Source: Pyronema omphalodes (Eukaryota; Ascomycota; Pezizomycetes; Pezizales; Pyronemataceae). From it: DNA of 64,000 nucleotides. Below are positions 23,490-35,300 of this stretch, piece by piece (within the stretch, counting starts at the first letter, position 1; each line of letters starts with the position of its first letter). The position numbers and the translations under genes were made by a program. The notes under the pieces were generated by a model. That model saw nothing but the letters and a program-made list of their open reading frames with translations, made no database searches and was not told the DNA's origin. The stretch spans positions 372,001 through 436,000 of the forward strand of contig JAJJXM010000007.1 in NCBI GenBank assembly GCA_024516155.1. Reading direction: 5' to 3'.

Positions 23490-24071
23490 GTATGTTCACT
23501 CGAAACTGGGAGATGATTGGGGCAGTTGGACTCTGCAAAGACTCCGTCTGGAGCTGGTGCGAGCTCGAAGAGTTTTAACATTTTGAGGCTACAGAAGGAG
23601 CTTGGGCTGGGCTAACAAAGAAATAGGCGAGCAAGCACGACAAGCGGTGTACGATAACATCTACGGTACGATGATGACAAAACGGCGGTAATTGCGAGGA
23701 GGTCGCAGGCGGAGATTTCATTTGGTTCGGCGCGCATCGGCTATGGGATATTATTATATGGGACAAACGCATGGGACTATTGGAATTATGCTGGGGATAC
23801 CAATTATGGTTGTAGTGAAAGAACTTCATAGACTGGTCATGAAGCTCTTGTTTTTTATCATGTCAAGCTTTGGTTTCTATCACTAGCGAGCACTACAGCT
23901 ATGAAAAGAAGCATTTCGCGGGTAACCATTGTGTATTGTGCGAAAAAAAACAGAAGTCGATATCACATAAAAGCCAGTGATCCAGGCCTTTGTAGCACAG
24001 AATATTATCTGGCCATCTTTAATCCCTTGTTTTACCCTTTTTCTCTCCTCATTCCCCCAGAAATACACCAT
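23490..24071. other. Intergenic between converging Ost4 and p23 genes
   Basis: The 3' flanks of two converging genes. The short frames here have no recognisable domain. A GTATGT at 23490 and a gaggctacag near 23583-23592 could bound a 3'-UTR intron of Ost4. Confidence 0.4.
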
Positions 24072-24967
24072 CTACTTAGCCTCCTCAGCCTTGGCCGCGG
24101 GAGTAGCCACGTCACCCTCAAGCTCGGGCATATCATCCTGAGAGCTGTTAGCAGCTGTAAATTTCGCAGGAGGCAGAGAAAAACTTACGTCCTCACCCTC
24201 ACCCTCACCATCGTCACCCTCACCAGCGTCGCCTCCCTGCTGATCTTGCATCTGACCCATCAATTTTGCGAAGTCAATTCCTCCCATGTCTCCCATTCCT
24301 CCCATACCTCCCATTCCTCCCATACCTCCCATTCCACCCATATCTCCCATGCCGCCCATGTCACCCATCTGACCAGCCATAGGGTCGGCCTCCTCCTCAT
24401 CCTGCTCATCCTCATCGACCCACTGCATCACCCAATCAGCATTCATTATCCCTCATCTCACAAAGCACGCTAAAAACCCACCTTGTCGAAGTCAGTCTTG
24501 ATGAACTGAAGCCTCTTGGGCTCCTTGACAAGTCTTGGCCAGTACTCCTGCTTGATCTCCTTCTTCATGAGGACCATCTCAACACCACGTCCGGAGTGGT
24601 GCATCTTAGAGTTTTCGACATCGATCTCGGCATAGAACTCAAGGTCAACAGCGTACTTCTTTGACTTGCTCTCAGCAGAGAAAGAAAGCTTGGTAGAGGT
24701 AAGGTCGGTCTTAAGGGACTCCTTGGGCACGTCGGGAGCAGTTATCGTAAGGTAGACGATGTTCTTGGAGGCTTCGTGCTCATCGGAGCGCTGGGCCCAG
24801 AGAACTGCGGGTTACGTTAGTGTCTCCATCCATATTCAAGAGATTGAAGCTGATGGGGATTTTCTGCGATTGCTGCGTTGATCTTCGAGATGCGGTAAAT
24901 GGCGGGGTATTGCGGGGGGGTGGTAGTAGCTGGGCTGCTTACCTTCAGGAACAACAGGAGTAGACAT
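24072..24967 (-). CDS. sba1/wos2: Hsp90 co-chaperone p23 (Sba1/Wos2)
   Basis: Binds the ATP-bound, closed form of Hsp90 and slows its ATPase; cytosolic and nuclear. Four exons, 24967-24943 (25 nt), 24804-24482, 24422-24189 and 24137-24072, give 215 residues; introns are 138, 59 and 51 nt, the last with a GCTAAC branch site. A CS domain fills about residues 8-115, from VLWAQRSDEHEASKNIVYLT to EYWPRLVKEPKRLQFIKTDFDKW, followed directly by WVDEDEQ, the p23 signature. The tail has a Met/Gly repeat region (MGDMGGMGGMGG) and acidic stretches, as in Sba1 and Wos2. The 25-nt first exon encodes only MSTPVVPE plus one base, so the start depends on that short exon; the ATG follows a promoter region with no competing upstream ATG in frame. 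Confidence 0.96.
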
Positions 24968-26248
24968 GGTGTATTGATTAGTTGATTATTTGCTGTTGGT
25001 ATAAGAGGAATCTAATTCTTCCGTTGATGGTGATGTGATGACGTTTATGGTTCGCGGAGGTTGATTCGTATCGAAGGTAGTAGCAGCAAAGGATGAGAAA
25101 TGAGGCTTCCGTCGTGGAAAGCTGCTTGCGAAAACTAGCAAGCAGGCATCATGCGTCACCCCAAACTAAGAATCCTACCGAATCGCATGGAAGCAACCGA
25201 GAATGCACAGCCCGCCCCAGGCATCATCCACTTCCACTCCGGCCGACAAAATCGACACAAGGAAAGAAAATGCATGGTACCAGTTGATAAGCATCGTAAT
25301 TGTTAGCTTTGAAGGTGGTCATTCACGACGGATAGAGATTGCCATCAGAATGGGCGGGGATAGATCTGGAGAGCCGCATTCACTAGCCACTGCAGCAAAC
25401 GAAGTGAGACCAACGGGGGCAAGTTGCAACAACGGGAGCCAAATGGCATGGAAGCCAAGGGGAAAAAAATATGGATCAATAAAGCCATGAATGCACTTGC
25501 AAGACCTTAGTTCCGACAATACGTGTTCAGCCTCTTTGTTTGTCTCGTGAACTCTCCCAGCTTTCCCTATCCGGTGAATTTTGGCTGCAAACAATGGAAT
25601 TACGAGTGATTAAATGTGCACAAATACAACAAAAAAAAGTGAACCAATTATAGCTCAAAGAGAAGTTAGCGTGACGGGCTTTCGTAGCTGAAGCTCTTAC
25701 TTACACCCAAAATAGCCTCTCGGATTTCAGCGGCATAGCGTTTCGTTTGTACAAACGAGCCGCGCGCTTAGGGCTGGGTGAAACCGCTAGCGGAGCTGGA
25801 GCTTTGACAACGACATAAAAGCACAGAGCTATCTACGTAACTCTAGAGCTGCAGCTTCTTGATAACACGTTACTTAGATACGGATAGCTTTCACTGGTGA
25901 TTAGTCGATTATCATCTGAATTCAATGGCGAAATCACAAGCCCAGAATATAGCTGATTTATTGCAACAGCTGGTCTCAAATTCCAACGGTTTAACGAAAT
26001 CAATACATATGTTAGCTAGGCAACTGCTAGACAAGTGTCCCAAATCTTTCCCAATTTCTCGGCTTAAGGCGAGCAATTTCCCAAAGCTAAGAATATATCC
26101 CGACTTTCTGTGTAAAGCTAGCAACTGTATTATTGAAAGAAGTACAGTTAACTTATTCTCATTCTCCAAAATCTATCACTGCCACAGTTTGATCCCATAT
26201 CCGAACCATAATCACGATGAAATCACCAGTGGCGTCTCTATATAGCAT
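24968..26248. other. Intergenic stretch
   Basis: No supported gene. Frames at 25093-25594 and 25912-26245 lack domains, splice support or codon bias like the neighbouring genes. Confidence 0.4.
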
Positions 26249-27469
26249 TTAGCAACCGTGTCTACATTGGAAGAAGTACAATGAACTTACGTCCTCTACG
26301 TTTATTATATCAATTACTTCCGTTTCACGTCCCAATGGCCATCTCCCACGAGAAATTCTCTCACGATTGTAACGCTCGTGGCTACTCTCTCGAGACATTC
26401 CCTCACAATCGTAACGCTCGTGGCTACTCTCTCGAGAAATTCTCTCACGATCGTAACGCTCGTGGCTACTCTCTCGAGAAATTCTCTCACGATCGTAACG
26501 CTCGTGGCTACTCTCTCGAGAAATTCTCCCACGATGATGGTTGACCTCATATTGCCCAAATGGGTCAACAGGAATGCGAGGATGGGGAGGGCTCCGGTGG
26601 TCTGCCCAGTTATAGCGAGATTCATCTAGAATCTTTATTGGATCCTCTTCTATACCCGCAGCTATCTCTTTCTGGCCATCCCTCTGGTCGTGTTTATCAT
26701 GGTGACGTCGATGGTGACGTCGTGCGAAGTGGTCAAGTTCCTCATATTCGGAGTGTTCTGAAGTCTCTATATCGTGAACCTTCTTAACCAGGTCGGAACC
26801 ATCTTCATTGGAAAGCCCGCGGTAGCGCTGTGCAGTAATTTTCTCAAATCCACTGTCCATACTAGATTCCTCCGGCGAGCCTTCAGGATGATAACGGTGG
26901 CGACCGACCGGACGGCGGTAACCGTACTGATAGCGAGGTTCTTCCGAATACTCTTGATTGTCTTCCTCTTGGTCGTATCTAGCCCGTTGACATTCGCATC
27001 CAGAAGAGTCATTGTCGCCCAGGACAAGGTATTTTCTGTGAAGACATTGGCAATTCCTATGGGCATCCATTCTTTTCTAAGTTCCTCACAGTTATTAGCT
27101 TCGCTTGATACTTTATGATCGTTTGGGGGAAAACGTACGCTAACTTTGAGATACTCAGTGTGGGTTTGGAGTCTCATCTGGAAAAGTGTTAGAAGAAGCA
27201 TCTATGGTAGCTGTGTCACGATGGGATAAGGACCGCTTACGGAGTCATCCTCGTCCTCATACCTCACCGACTTCATAACCTCGTTATGTAGATCTTTCAG
27301 ATCTCTTCCCTGAAAAGGCAGTGAGGATCGAAAAACACAGCAACAAAACAACATAAGATTGAGAAACTACATACTTCCTCTTCTGTATTTGCGTCAGTTA
27401 TAACATTCTTGTAGAAGGGAAGTTTTCCTTGAGATACGCCTCGCTCTTACCTCGGGAGATCCAGCCCAT
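26249..27469 (-). CDS. Hypothetical protein with 14-residue HERYDRERISRESS repeats
   Basis: No known family was recognised. The last large open frame (27070-26249, opening as MDAHRNCQCLHRK) is polar, very rich in Arg, His, Glu and Ser. Near its C-terminus it carries about four copies of a 14-residue repeat, RISRESSHERYDRE, encoded by 42-bp tandem repeats. Upstream, plausible exons on the same strand are MGWISR at 27469 (GTAAGA donor), a possible 8-nt microexon AAGAGGAA, GRDLKDLHNEVMKSVRYEDEDD, and MRLQTHTEYLKVS, each bounded by GT/AG. Joining these is my inference; the exon between about 27150 and 27070 is uncertain. Composition resembles disordered RS/RE-rich nuclear proteins, but no function can be assigned. 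It diverges from the small-protein gene at 28277. Confidence 0.45.
26345..26535. repeat. 42-bp tandem coding repeat
   Basis: About 4.5 copies of a 42-bp unit (gagaaattctctcacgatcg taacgctcgtggctactctctc on the plus strand, shown split). The units are nearly identical, and all length changes keep frame, giving a 14-residue protein repeat on the minus strand. Confidence 0.9.
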
Positions 27470-28276
27470 TTCTTCTTGAAAGTTGGAAGTTGAAAGTTGA
27501 AATTGTAACGTGTAACGTGTATCGTATATCGTATATTGCGTCTTTCGTTCTTGCTGCTGTTGTTGTTATTGTTGTTGTTATTCCGTCTCAGTGCGTAAAG
27601 AATATGATTTTATATTGCATTGTTGACAATTGATTATCTGTCTATCCGTCACACAGTACTTCGCAGAGCTGACGAACGCAGCGATGACGACACGCACTAT
27701 GACACGGCTCCAGTCATCTCCAGAGTAGAGAAGTTCATTTCGACGCCGAGGTTCCGAGACACGTCGTTAACCACAGGATTTCCATGATTTGAGACATGGT
27801 GGCTAATTAAAAACATCACCAGTTCCTACGCTAAACTACTCTTAGTTTCAAGTGGCCGCTACTCATGCAGCAAGGTCATAATCAGCTGCTACGAGCCGAA
27901 AGCAACGTGCCTCAGTTGTTGTGCGCGTATAAGAACTCAAAACACCACAGCTACAGCTAGAGACCTCCAGCTAACTATCTAGCTGCATTAATAGCTCGAC
28001 ATAAGCGTCTATGGAGGCATATGGTGCAGATCGTAGCCCGCGCTGTTTAGCTCGAGAGTCTCTAGAACCCCGCACCGCCCCGCTGGCACTGCCAAATGGG
28101 CGAGCAAATCCAGGAAACGCAGGCCAACACTTCAGAAGACCCCGCATGTACACGCGCGCGAAGTAGACGTGTTCAAAGTATATAAACCCAACCTGTTTCC
28201 TAAAATCCTGTCGTTCATCATTCAACTCAGATCCATCCATCCTCACATTCAATCAATCAATCAATCAATATCCACA
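27470..28276. other. Divergent promoter region
   Basis: Separates the minus-strand hypothetical gene from the plus-strand small-protein gene. It contains gttgttattgttgtt repeats near 27550 and, close to 28277, a TATA element and an aatcaatcaatcaatcaat leader. No extra gene. Confidence 0.5.
28179..28186 (+). promoter_or_regulatory. TATA box of small-protein gene A
   Basis: TATATAAA about 95 bp upstream of the ATG at 28277. Together with a CA/TC-rich leader it looks like a strong, regulated core promoter. Confidence 0.6.
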
Positions 28277-28753
28277 ATGTCTACTCAGCAGAACCAGTCT
28301 TTCCGCCCCGAGGCACCCAAGCGTACCGACACCAGAACTTCTCGTGATCCTCGCACTGGTGACATCGTTGAGGAGTACGACGGTGCTGACCAGCCTGCTG
28401 TAAGTTTTCTTTCTATCAACTCTATCTTACTTGGGCTTTTTCAGCCGTTTCTTTCTTTCATGAAACCCTGTCAAGTCTCATCAGACTTCATCATCAAGAT
28501 ATAGTTACTGATAATCACTTAGATCCGCACTCACTACGACTGGAACACCGCCGATGAGACCGCCCAGAAGCAGGCCCAGAAGGGACAGCAGAAGCCCGCT
28601 CCTGTCAAGCGTTCCAACACTACCATCTCCTACAACGCTGCTGGAGACCGTATTGAGGAGCACGATGGAGAGGGAAGCTTGCAGATCCGTGCTTTGTACA
28701 ACTCCGACGACGAGGACACCTCTGGAGTCTACCGTGGATCATCCCGCAAGTAA
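28277..28753 (+). CDS. Small acidic protein with internal repeat, paralog A
   Basis: I recognise no named family. Two exons, 28277-28399 and 28523-28753, flank a phase-0 intron (GTAAGT donor, CACTTAG acceptor) and give 117 hydrophilic residues without signal peptide or membrane segment. The protein is an internal duplication: residues 28-48 (GDIVEEYDG...IRTHYDW) align without gaps to residues 82-102 (GDRIEEHDG...IRALYNS). An RDPRTGD motif precedes the first repeat, and an acidic SDDEDTSG follows the second. Strong codon bias (CGT, AAG, GAG, GAC) suggests high expression. A paralog with the same intron position lies 1.7 kb downstream on the same strand. Role unknown. Confidence 0.8.
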
Positions 28754-30473
28754 ACTTTTGATGTAAGCTGCCTTTTTTAGATCCCATTTTCCCTCTATTG
28801 ATGAAGAGATTCTAATTTGATGATTAGTTATGATGTTTAACATACTGGGAGGATATTGTTCGTGATGGCGTTTATGATGATATGTGATGATTTTTGGGAT
28901 CTTTGCAACGGTGTTTTTGTTTTGTTTTTTTAAGAATTGATATTTGAACCATTTTCACAACAATCTATGAGTCAACCAATAAAAGTGCAAAACAAGACCA
29001 AAATTGATTGAAAAAATACCGCACTCACAGGCTGACTGGCAGTGAGATTCTGAGTAGATGTGCAGGTAAAAGTGTAACTTGGTGTAAGGTCTCGGTTCCA
29101 ATTTTTGCCACGCAGGGCCGGACCCAACGACGTGGTGATGCTAATGCACGTTCCTGCTTTGGTGATCCCGAAAGGAACGAACACACTCGGCTAGGAATAG
29201 TTTGTGGCAAGCCTTTTGAAACGGTATTTCTTTTTAGGTGAACGGTTGCGGAATCTTCGATTCTTCATGGACTTGATTATGAGGTTAAGAACCCCGAACC
29301 CCAAGCCCCAAAATTAGGGCTGATATTAGGGTTCAAGAAGAAATACCGACAGGGCTTAGACACCTTAGTTTGGTTCCAGAGGGCTGACGTGCTCAGTGGT
29401 CGACGTTCGCATCGAGACCGCCCTATTGTGACACAGGCAACGGTGTGTCTGAAAATAGTTATACATATGGTCACATACGGCGATACGCCCTATTTGACTT
29501 CCCCAAATTCCCTGCGTCAACGTTAATCCCGCAAAAGTTCGGAGAGATTCTCAAGACGAAACGCGGATGAAGCAAGTAAGTTATTCGCCAGCACAGAACT
29601 GCACGGAGCTTATGAAGTTGAATTTCGTCATGTTTGAAACATTGTGCGTGATGACATTGGTGTGTTGTCGACGCCGACATCAAGTGAGAAAGTGTTGATG
29701 TTGGAGGAACGCACGCCCTGGTCGAGGGGATGAATATGTAGTAGCCCTATTTTCAGGTGCGCCTGAAAGGTCATCATAGTAGATTCATTTCTGTTGGGGC
29801 TATAACGAAGCGATAGTAAAGCGGGGGATGCGTTAAAGGAATCTGTAGATAGCTTGAAAAGGCGAATCGGATGTAGTTGATTTCGGAATGATCGGTAGCG
29901 AGTGGATCGTCTGTCGGTACAAGAATCCTTTCCTTTAGTCGCTGATATGATATTGCAATATCGGCGGGGGACAACAGTTTGAAGACCGAGCGGTTGTCAG
30001 TGGCGAATCGCACATCATGAAGCCATAACTGACATCGGTGACGAATTCCAACAGGAATCTCGTTGCGATAAACAGACAATCAATTGGTTTTCAAGCCAGA
30101 TTCTCAGGTGGGGTCCTTTGCCGTTGTTTGGTCGCCCTTCAAAATCGTCCCTTGTATCCAAGCTGAATGCGATGTTACACTAACCGCCAGCGCATCGCAA
30201 AGCCCTAGAATGGTCTAGCGTTGTCGATAGACGAGCATCCCACTATCAGTTCCATCTTCTGGTTCGCTGGTAAGCAGTAGCCACATAACTAACGACATTG
30301 ATATCTCAGACGCCGATGATCGCAGCCGGTATTGAATCCACCATGCAGAACCCTGCGCATCAGGGAGGAATCTGTGGCGGAGTTATTCAGAAGATGAATA
30401 TAAAATCGACGTTTCCCAGAGATCTGTTTAGCCATCATCAACCAAATCAACTTCATCAAAAACCACAATCACC
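28754..30473. other. Intergenic between the two small-protein paralogs
   Basis: T-rich 3' flank of gene A, then about 1.5 kb with short frames that have no domain. The last 80 bp are the promoter and leader of gene B. No further copy of the small-protein family is visible here. Confidence 0.5.
30399..30405 (+). promoter_or_regulatory. TATA box of small-protein gene B
   Basis: TATAAAA about 75 bp upstream of the ATG at 30474, placed as for paralog A. Confidence 0.6.
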
Positions 30474-30937
30474 ATGAGCAACACCGAAGGACGTACCCAA
30501 ACCAAGATTCGTCGCGATCCCGTGACCGGCGACACCATCGAGGAGGCTGACTTGGGCTCTGCACAAGAAATGAAAGGAATTCCCGTACGAGACCCCTCTT
30601 AATAGTATTTCACCAAAAGGACCAAACATTAACAACCCGATAGACCAGAGCACACTACAACTGGAATAACCCCGCAGAACCTCTCTACACAGATTCCAAG
30701 GAAGCCGATAACAGCAAGCAGGCGGGCAACGTTAAAGTTAGCTACGATGCATCCGGCAACAAAATCCAGGAGCACGACGGCCAGGGAACTCTTCCTATTC
30801 GCGCACTCTACAACGAGGACGATGACTCCTCTACGACATACAGCGGTACCGTTCAAGATGACCGTGGAGAGGCTCGGGCCAAGGCTGCCAAGGCTAAGTC
30901 TGAGGCTAGACAACCTGAGGCAAGACCATGTAAGTAA
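30474..30937 (+). CDS. Small acidic protein with internal repeat, paralog B
   Basis: Tandem paralog of the gene at 28277. Exons 30474-30584 and 30644-30937 flank a 59-nt phase-0 intron (GTACGA donor, CCGATAG acceptor) at the homologous site, giving 134 residues. It keeps both internal repeats: RRDPVTGDTIEEA followed by TRAHYNWNN, and YDASGNKIQEHDGQG followed by IRALYNEDDDSS. It adds a C-terminal Ala/Lys/Glu/Arg-rich extension (about residues 108-134) likely to be helical. Codon bias is weaker than in paralog A, and the spacer between the repeats differs in length and sequence, so the duplication is not recent. The C-terminus PCK overlaps a GTAAGTAA that could instead be a donor. Function unknown. 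Confidence 0.75.
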
Positions 30938-32346
30938 ATCGTATTAATTCTGTGGCACACGTAATAACCGTTATTAGAAATAAACTCATACTCAGGGAGG
31001 AATGTGTTGTGGTATCTAGACAATGATGTTATGATGTTATAAGCTGATAGAGTTTGAGTTCTATCGTAGTTTTTTTGTTTTCAGCATTTGTAATATGCGT
31101 CTTAAAAAAATAAGAAATATGAGCAACTGAAAGATACATATGTGCATTGTAACTCTCATAAAATGTGATTGCGTTTCTGTAATCCTTTGAAATAGCTCAA
31201 AGTCTTCAAGCGCTTTTGTAATCCATACTTTATACGCAGCAGTAACATGGCTATGTGCACCATACAAGTTTCGGACTGAGCTGCATCACTATCTCTGGTT
31301 CGACCCTACCTAATCTCCCCGGGATTAGAAGACCCTAAAACCTCTCACCAGCGAGCTGTCTAATGCTCGATTGGATAATCTTATTGCCAAAACATGATAA
31401 AATTCGAGCGGCAATCCAAATACTGATGTACGACTGTATCATACTATCATCATCATAAAGAATCCACAGAAAAATCTAAGTATTATGAAAATACCAGGAT
31501 ACTTTCTACGCTCTATATAGACGTGGAACCGTAAGGCGCGATTCCGTTTCTCATGTTGAAGGAGTGCTAAAGCTTGGATTCCGATGTGAATAATTTGGCG
31601 CTAAGGGCATACCATAAATTCTTATACTTGAAGGTCAGACATAGGTAAACAAATCAAATACATTCAAATTTTGAAACGAAAAAAGAAGACGGAAAGGAGA
31701 TATAATGCATATGATAATTGCCAAAAGAATCAAATTTCCAAATTCCCTGGTCTCAGTCTTGCGCGTAAGTTCAGTCTGTTACCACCCAACCGCCCAAGAC
31801 ATATCCAGCACAAATCTCATCCCGAAGAAATACAGAATCCAAACAAAGAACCAACACCGAATACACAGAGCCAAAAAGCCAAAAGTACCCGTTCCACCAC
31901 CCTCCGAAGCTGATACGTTCTTGGATAGACTGTTGTTTACCGGGATGCCTAAAATGTAGTTACTGATGCGTGAAAATGCACCCCCGTTGAGTGTGGTGTT
32001 TCGAAATCAATGTCTTTTTCGTAGTCCCAGTTCCTCCGGTTTCAATTATCGCCAGTCTCATTCGTCGCTTGGCCTTCCGTCCATTGGCCTAAATCATAAT
32101 GCGCCCTAACCTCTTCTCGAATTCCGGAAATATCTACAGCTGCCGCACTGCCCTCGAGACCCATACAGCTAAACCTGACAATGCTGGCTGATAGTCGACC
32201 TCCCAGTAGTGAAGATAGGAAACTAGGATAAATTACATGCAATCGAGACCAGACAAAACATCTTTCCATCAGTACCCTTTACAGATTCCTCTTCCTTGCC
32301 CTCATAGGTCCTAGGGCATGGAATATGTAACCATTCATTCAATATC
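30938..32346. other. Intergenic stretch
   Basis: No confident gene. A plus-strand frame at 31705-31959 (ending PPPSEADTFLDRLLFTGMPKM) has a protein-like tail but no domain and no clear upstream exon. A minus-strand frame at 32042-32269 has no domain. Confidence 0.35.
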
Positions 32347-35300
32347 CTACCATGTGAGAATATCTGCCATTCTCCGCTTCAGAGGTGCCCAATAACGATA
32401 TTTGATCCTGAAGGCCTGACGATCATATACACTGTATAAAGACTGGGCGACACGCCAGAAGTAAGCGTTATTTGGTTTAGCACCTGCTTGACGTAGCACG
32501 TTGACAACTTTCGTGTGCCCTCTACGTTTGGCAACATCTAATGCGGTCCCCAAATTGGTTTTAACTTTTTCGGACATGCTGTTTAGCGACGCACCCGCTC
32601 GTAATAGCCGCTCCACAACATCAAGATGACCACCTTTAGCTGCTGCTTGTAACGCGCTCATTCCCCAACGAATCCCAGGTTTTGAGTTGACAGCTGCACC
32701 AGCATCCAAGAGGCGGTTGACAATATCTTCATGACCATTCCCAGCAGCAGCTTGTACTAGTGCAGTCCTCCCGTTTTCCCAGCATGGATCAGCGTTGGCG
32801 TTTGCACCAGCATCCAAGAGACGGTTGACAATATCTCCATGCCCACTCCCAGCAGCAGCTTGTAGTGCAGTCGTCCCGTTCACATGACCCGACTTGCCAT
32901 TGAGGTCTGCACCAGCATCCAACAGGCGGTTGACAATATCCCCATGGCCATTCCCAGCAGCAGCTTGTAGTGCAGTCCTCCCTTTTCCCCAGCACGGATC
33001 AGCGTTGACGTCTGCTCCAGCATCCAAGAGGCGGTTGACAATATCTTCATGTCCATTCTCAGCAGCAGCTTGAAGTGCAGTCCTCCCGTCGTCGAAGCCC
33101 GGCTTAGCATTGACGTTTGCACCAGCATCCAAGAGGCGGTTGACAATATCCCCATGCCCACTCCCAGCAGCGGCTTGAAGTGCAGTCCTCCCCTCACACC
33201 CACTCGGCTCAGCGTTGACGTCTGCACCAGCATCCAAGAGGAGGTTGACGATATCCCCATGCCCACTCTCAGCGGCAGCTTGTAGTGCCGTCCCCCCGTT
33301 TGACAAGCATGGAGCAGCATTGACGTCTGCTCCAGCATCCAAGAGGCGGTTGACAATATCCCCATGCCCATTCTCAGCGGCAGCTTGTAATGCAGTCATC
33401 CCATTTATCTCACCAGGCTCAGCGTTGACAACGGCACCCGCAACCAAGAGGCGGTTGACAATATCGCCATGCCCATTTTCAGCAGCAGCTTGTAGTGCCG
33501 TCCCCCCGTTTGACAAGCATGGAGCAGCGTTGACGTCTGCTCCAACATCCAAGAGGTGGTTGACAATGTCCCCATGCCCACTCCCAGCAGCAGCTTGTAG
33601 TGCAGTCCTTCCTTCCCAGTCACTCGGCTCAGCGTTGACGTCTGCTCCAGCATCCAAGAGGCGGTTGACAATATCGCCATGCCCATTTTCAGCAGCAGCC
33701 TGTAGTGCAGTCCGTCCATTTAGATCCGCTGGGGGCGCGTTCACGATCCCAGGGTTGGATTTAAGCGTATCGTTTCTCAACATAAGGTCTACAACTTCGT
33801 CGTGGCCATTCCTTGCTGCTAATTGGAGTGGGTTCCAATTTTCTTCGTTTCTCACGTCTAATTGGGACATTCTTTCAATCATCGCTTGCATGAGTCCGGC
33901 ATTTCGTTGTTCAGCCGCATCGAATAGCAACCAGTTCTCTGGTAATGTCGACGGGGTCGCTGTCGTAGGATTTTCTTCATCGCGTATTTTGGGTTTGTTG
34001 CGAAATATTTTGCGGTATTTAAGGATGGAAACAGCAGCCATGACAGCTAGGAATACTGGTGCCCCTATGTAGAAACAGGTGGTCCACGAGGGATTATTGG
34101 CAAGAAGGTCGATATTCATACCGTAAAGGCTCTAAAGTCTTTGTCAGTCGTCGGGACCATCATGGAGATGTGTAAATATCCAATGAATGACATACGGCAA
34201 CAAAAAGTAACGGGAGGAATATGAACTAGCAGTTGTTAGTTTATCATTCTCCAGATTACGGATGGAAATATCTTACGGTTATCCACGAAAGTCGCTTCAT
34301 ACTTGCTCCTTGTTCCCTTGACTTGTACGCTTCCTCGATTGATACGATATTGGATGCCTGTTTTTGCATTAGCATTCACATCAGTGTGCTCAACAAAACC
34401 GAGAGGGAAAACCTACACGCTGGAATAAACTATCAACCTTTTTTGAGATACTCTCTTGAATGGTGTTCCCAAAATTTTCCATGCGCTTTTTTGTGTCTGA
34501 AATGTTTGTATATCTATCTGCAAGGCCTTTATACCAGGACAAACCATTCAAGGACTCTAGAAGCTGGAATTGCAGGTTATGCATGTTTTCGAGCTCGGAT
34601 GCTGCTTCAGCCGCTTTATCTAGTGTCAACAGAACACTCCGGGGGTCTGGCTTATCTCTAATAATGACCTCCTTTCTCTATCATGAAATTCCAAATGTCA
34701 AAATTGATCTGGTAAAGCCATGTGTTGATATTCTAACATACCACATCATTTAACCGCAGGCTATAGGCCTGAATTATTTTGTCCCATTCTTCACAAACGA
34801 GTCTGATACCCAAAAGCTTCATCAATGAAAGTGTAGGGAATTCGTCGCTGTGATGAGGTTCAGACGGCAGCGGTTTGTTTGTGAATACAATCCTCCGTTT
34901 GTCAGCTTGATTTGAAAGGAAGAAAAACTCTTGTCCTGCCAGGGCGAAGTTGCGTTCGTCTTTGCTGCGCTCTCAGGTGTGGACAGTTGGCGAAACGTTA
35001 TAGTGCCCGGAGTAAATTCAATGGGCTCCTGTGGTGTTTTCGAACTGTGGGCATCTCCTTTCGGGGTTATCATTTCTTTTACGTTTTTCTCGCGTGTCTC
35101 GGCGTAATAGACATTCTGCAACTCTTCGCATACCCATCCTAGAATATCAGACTGCATATGAGTATTGTCTTTGAGAGATATTTCCGTGATAAAGAAAACC
35201 AATTCGGTACCCACCGCTTTTACAATCCTGAATATCGTATCGTTGATAAGAACAGCAGCTGCATCTGAGTTTCTCCGTCTTACAGCCATTGGAGTAATCA

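Noticed and set aside
33215..34072. 285-codon plus-strand frame over the ankyrin gene
   Set aside because: Antisense of the 105-bp coding repeats. The sense frame has a recognised fold and membrane helices.
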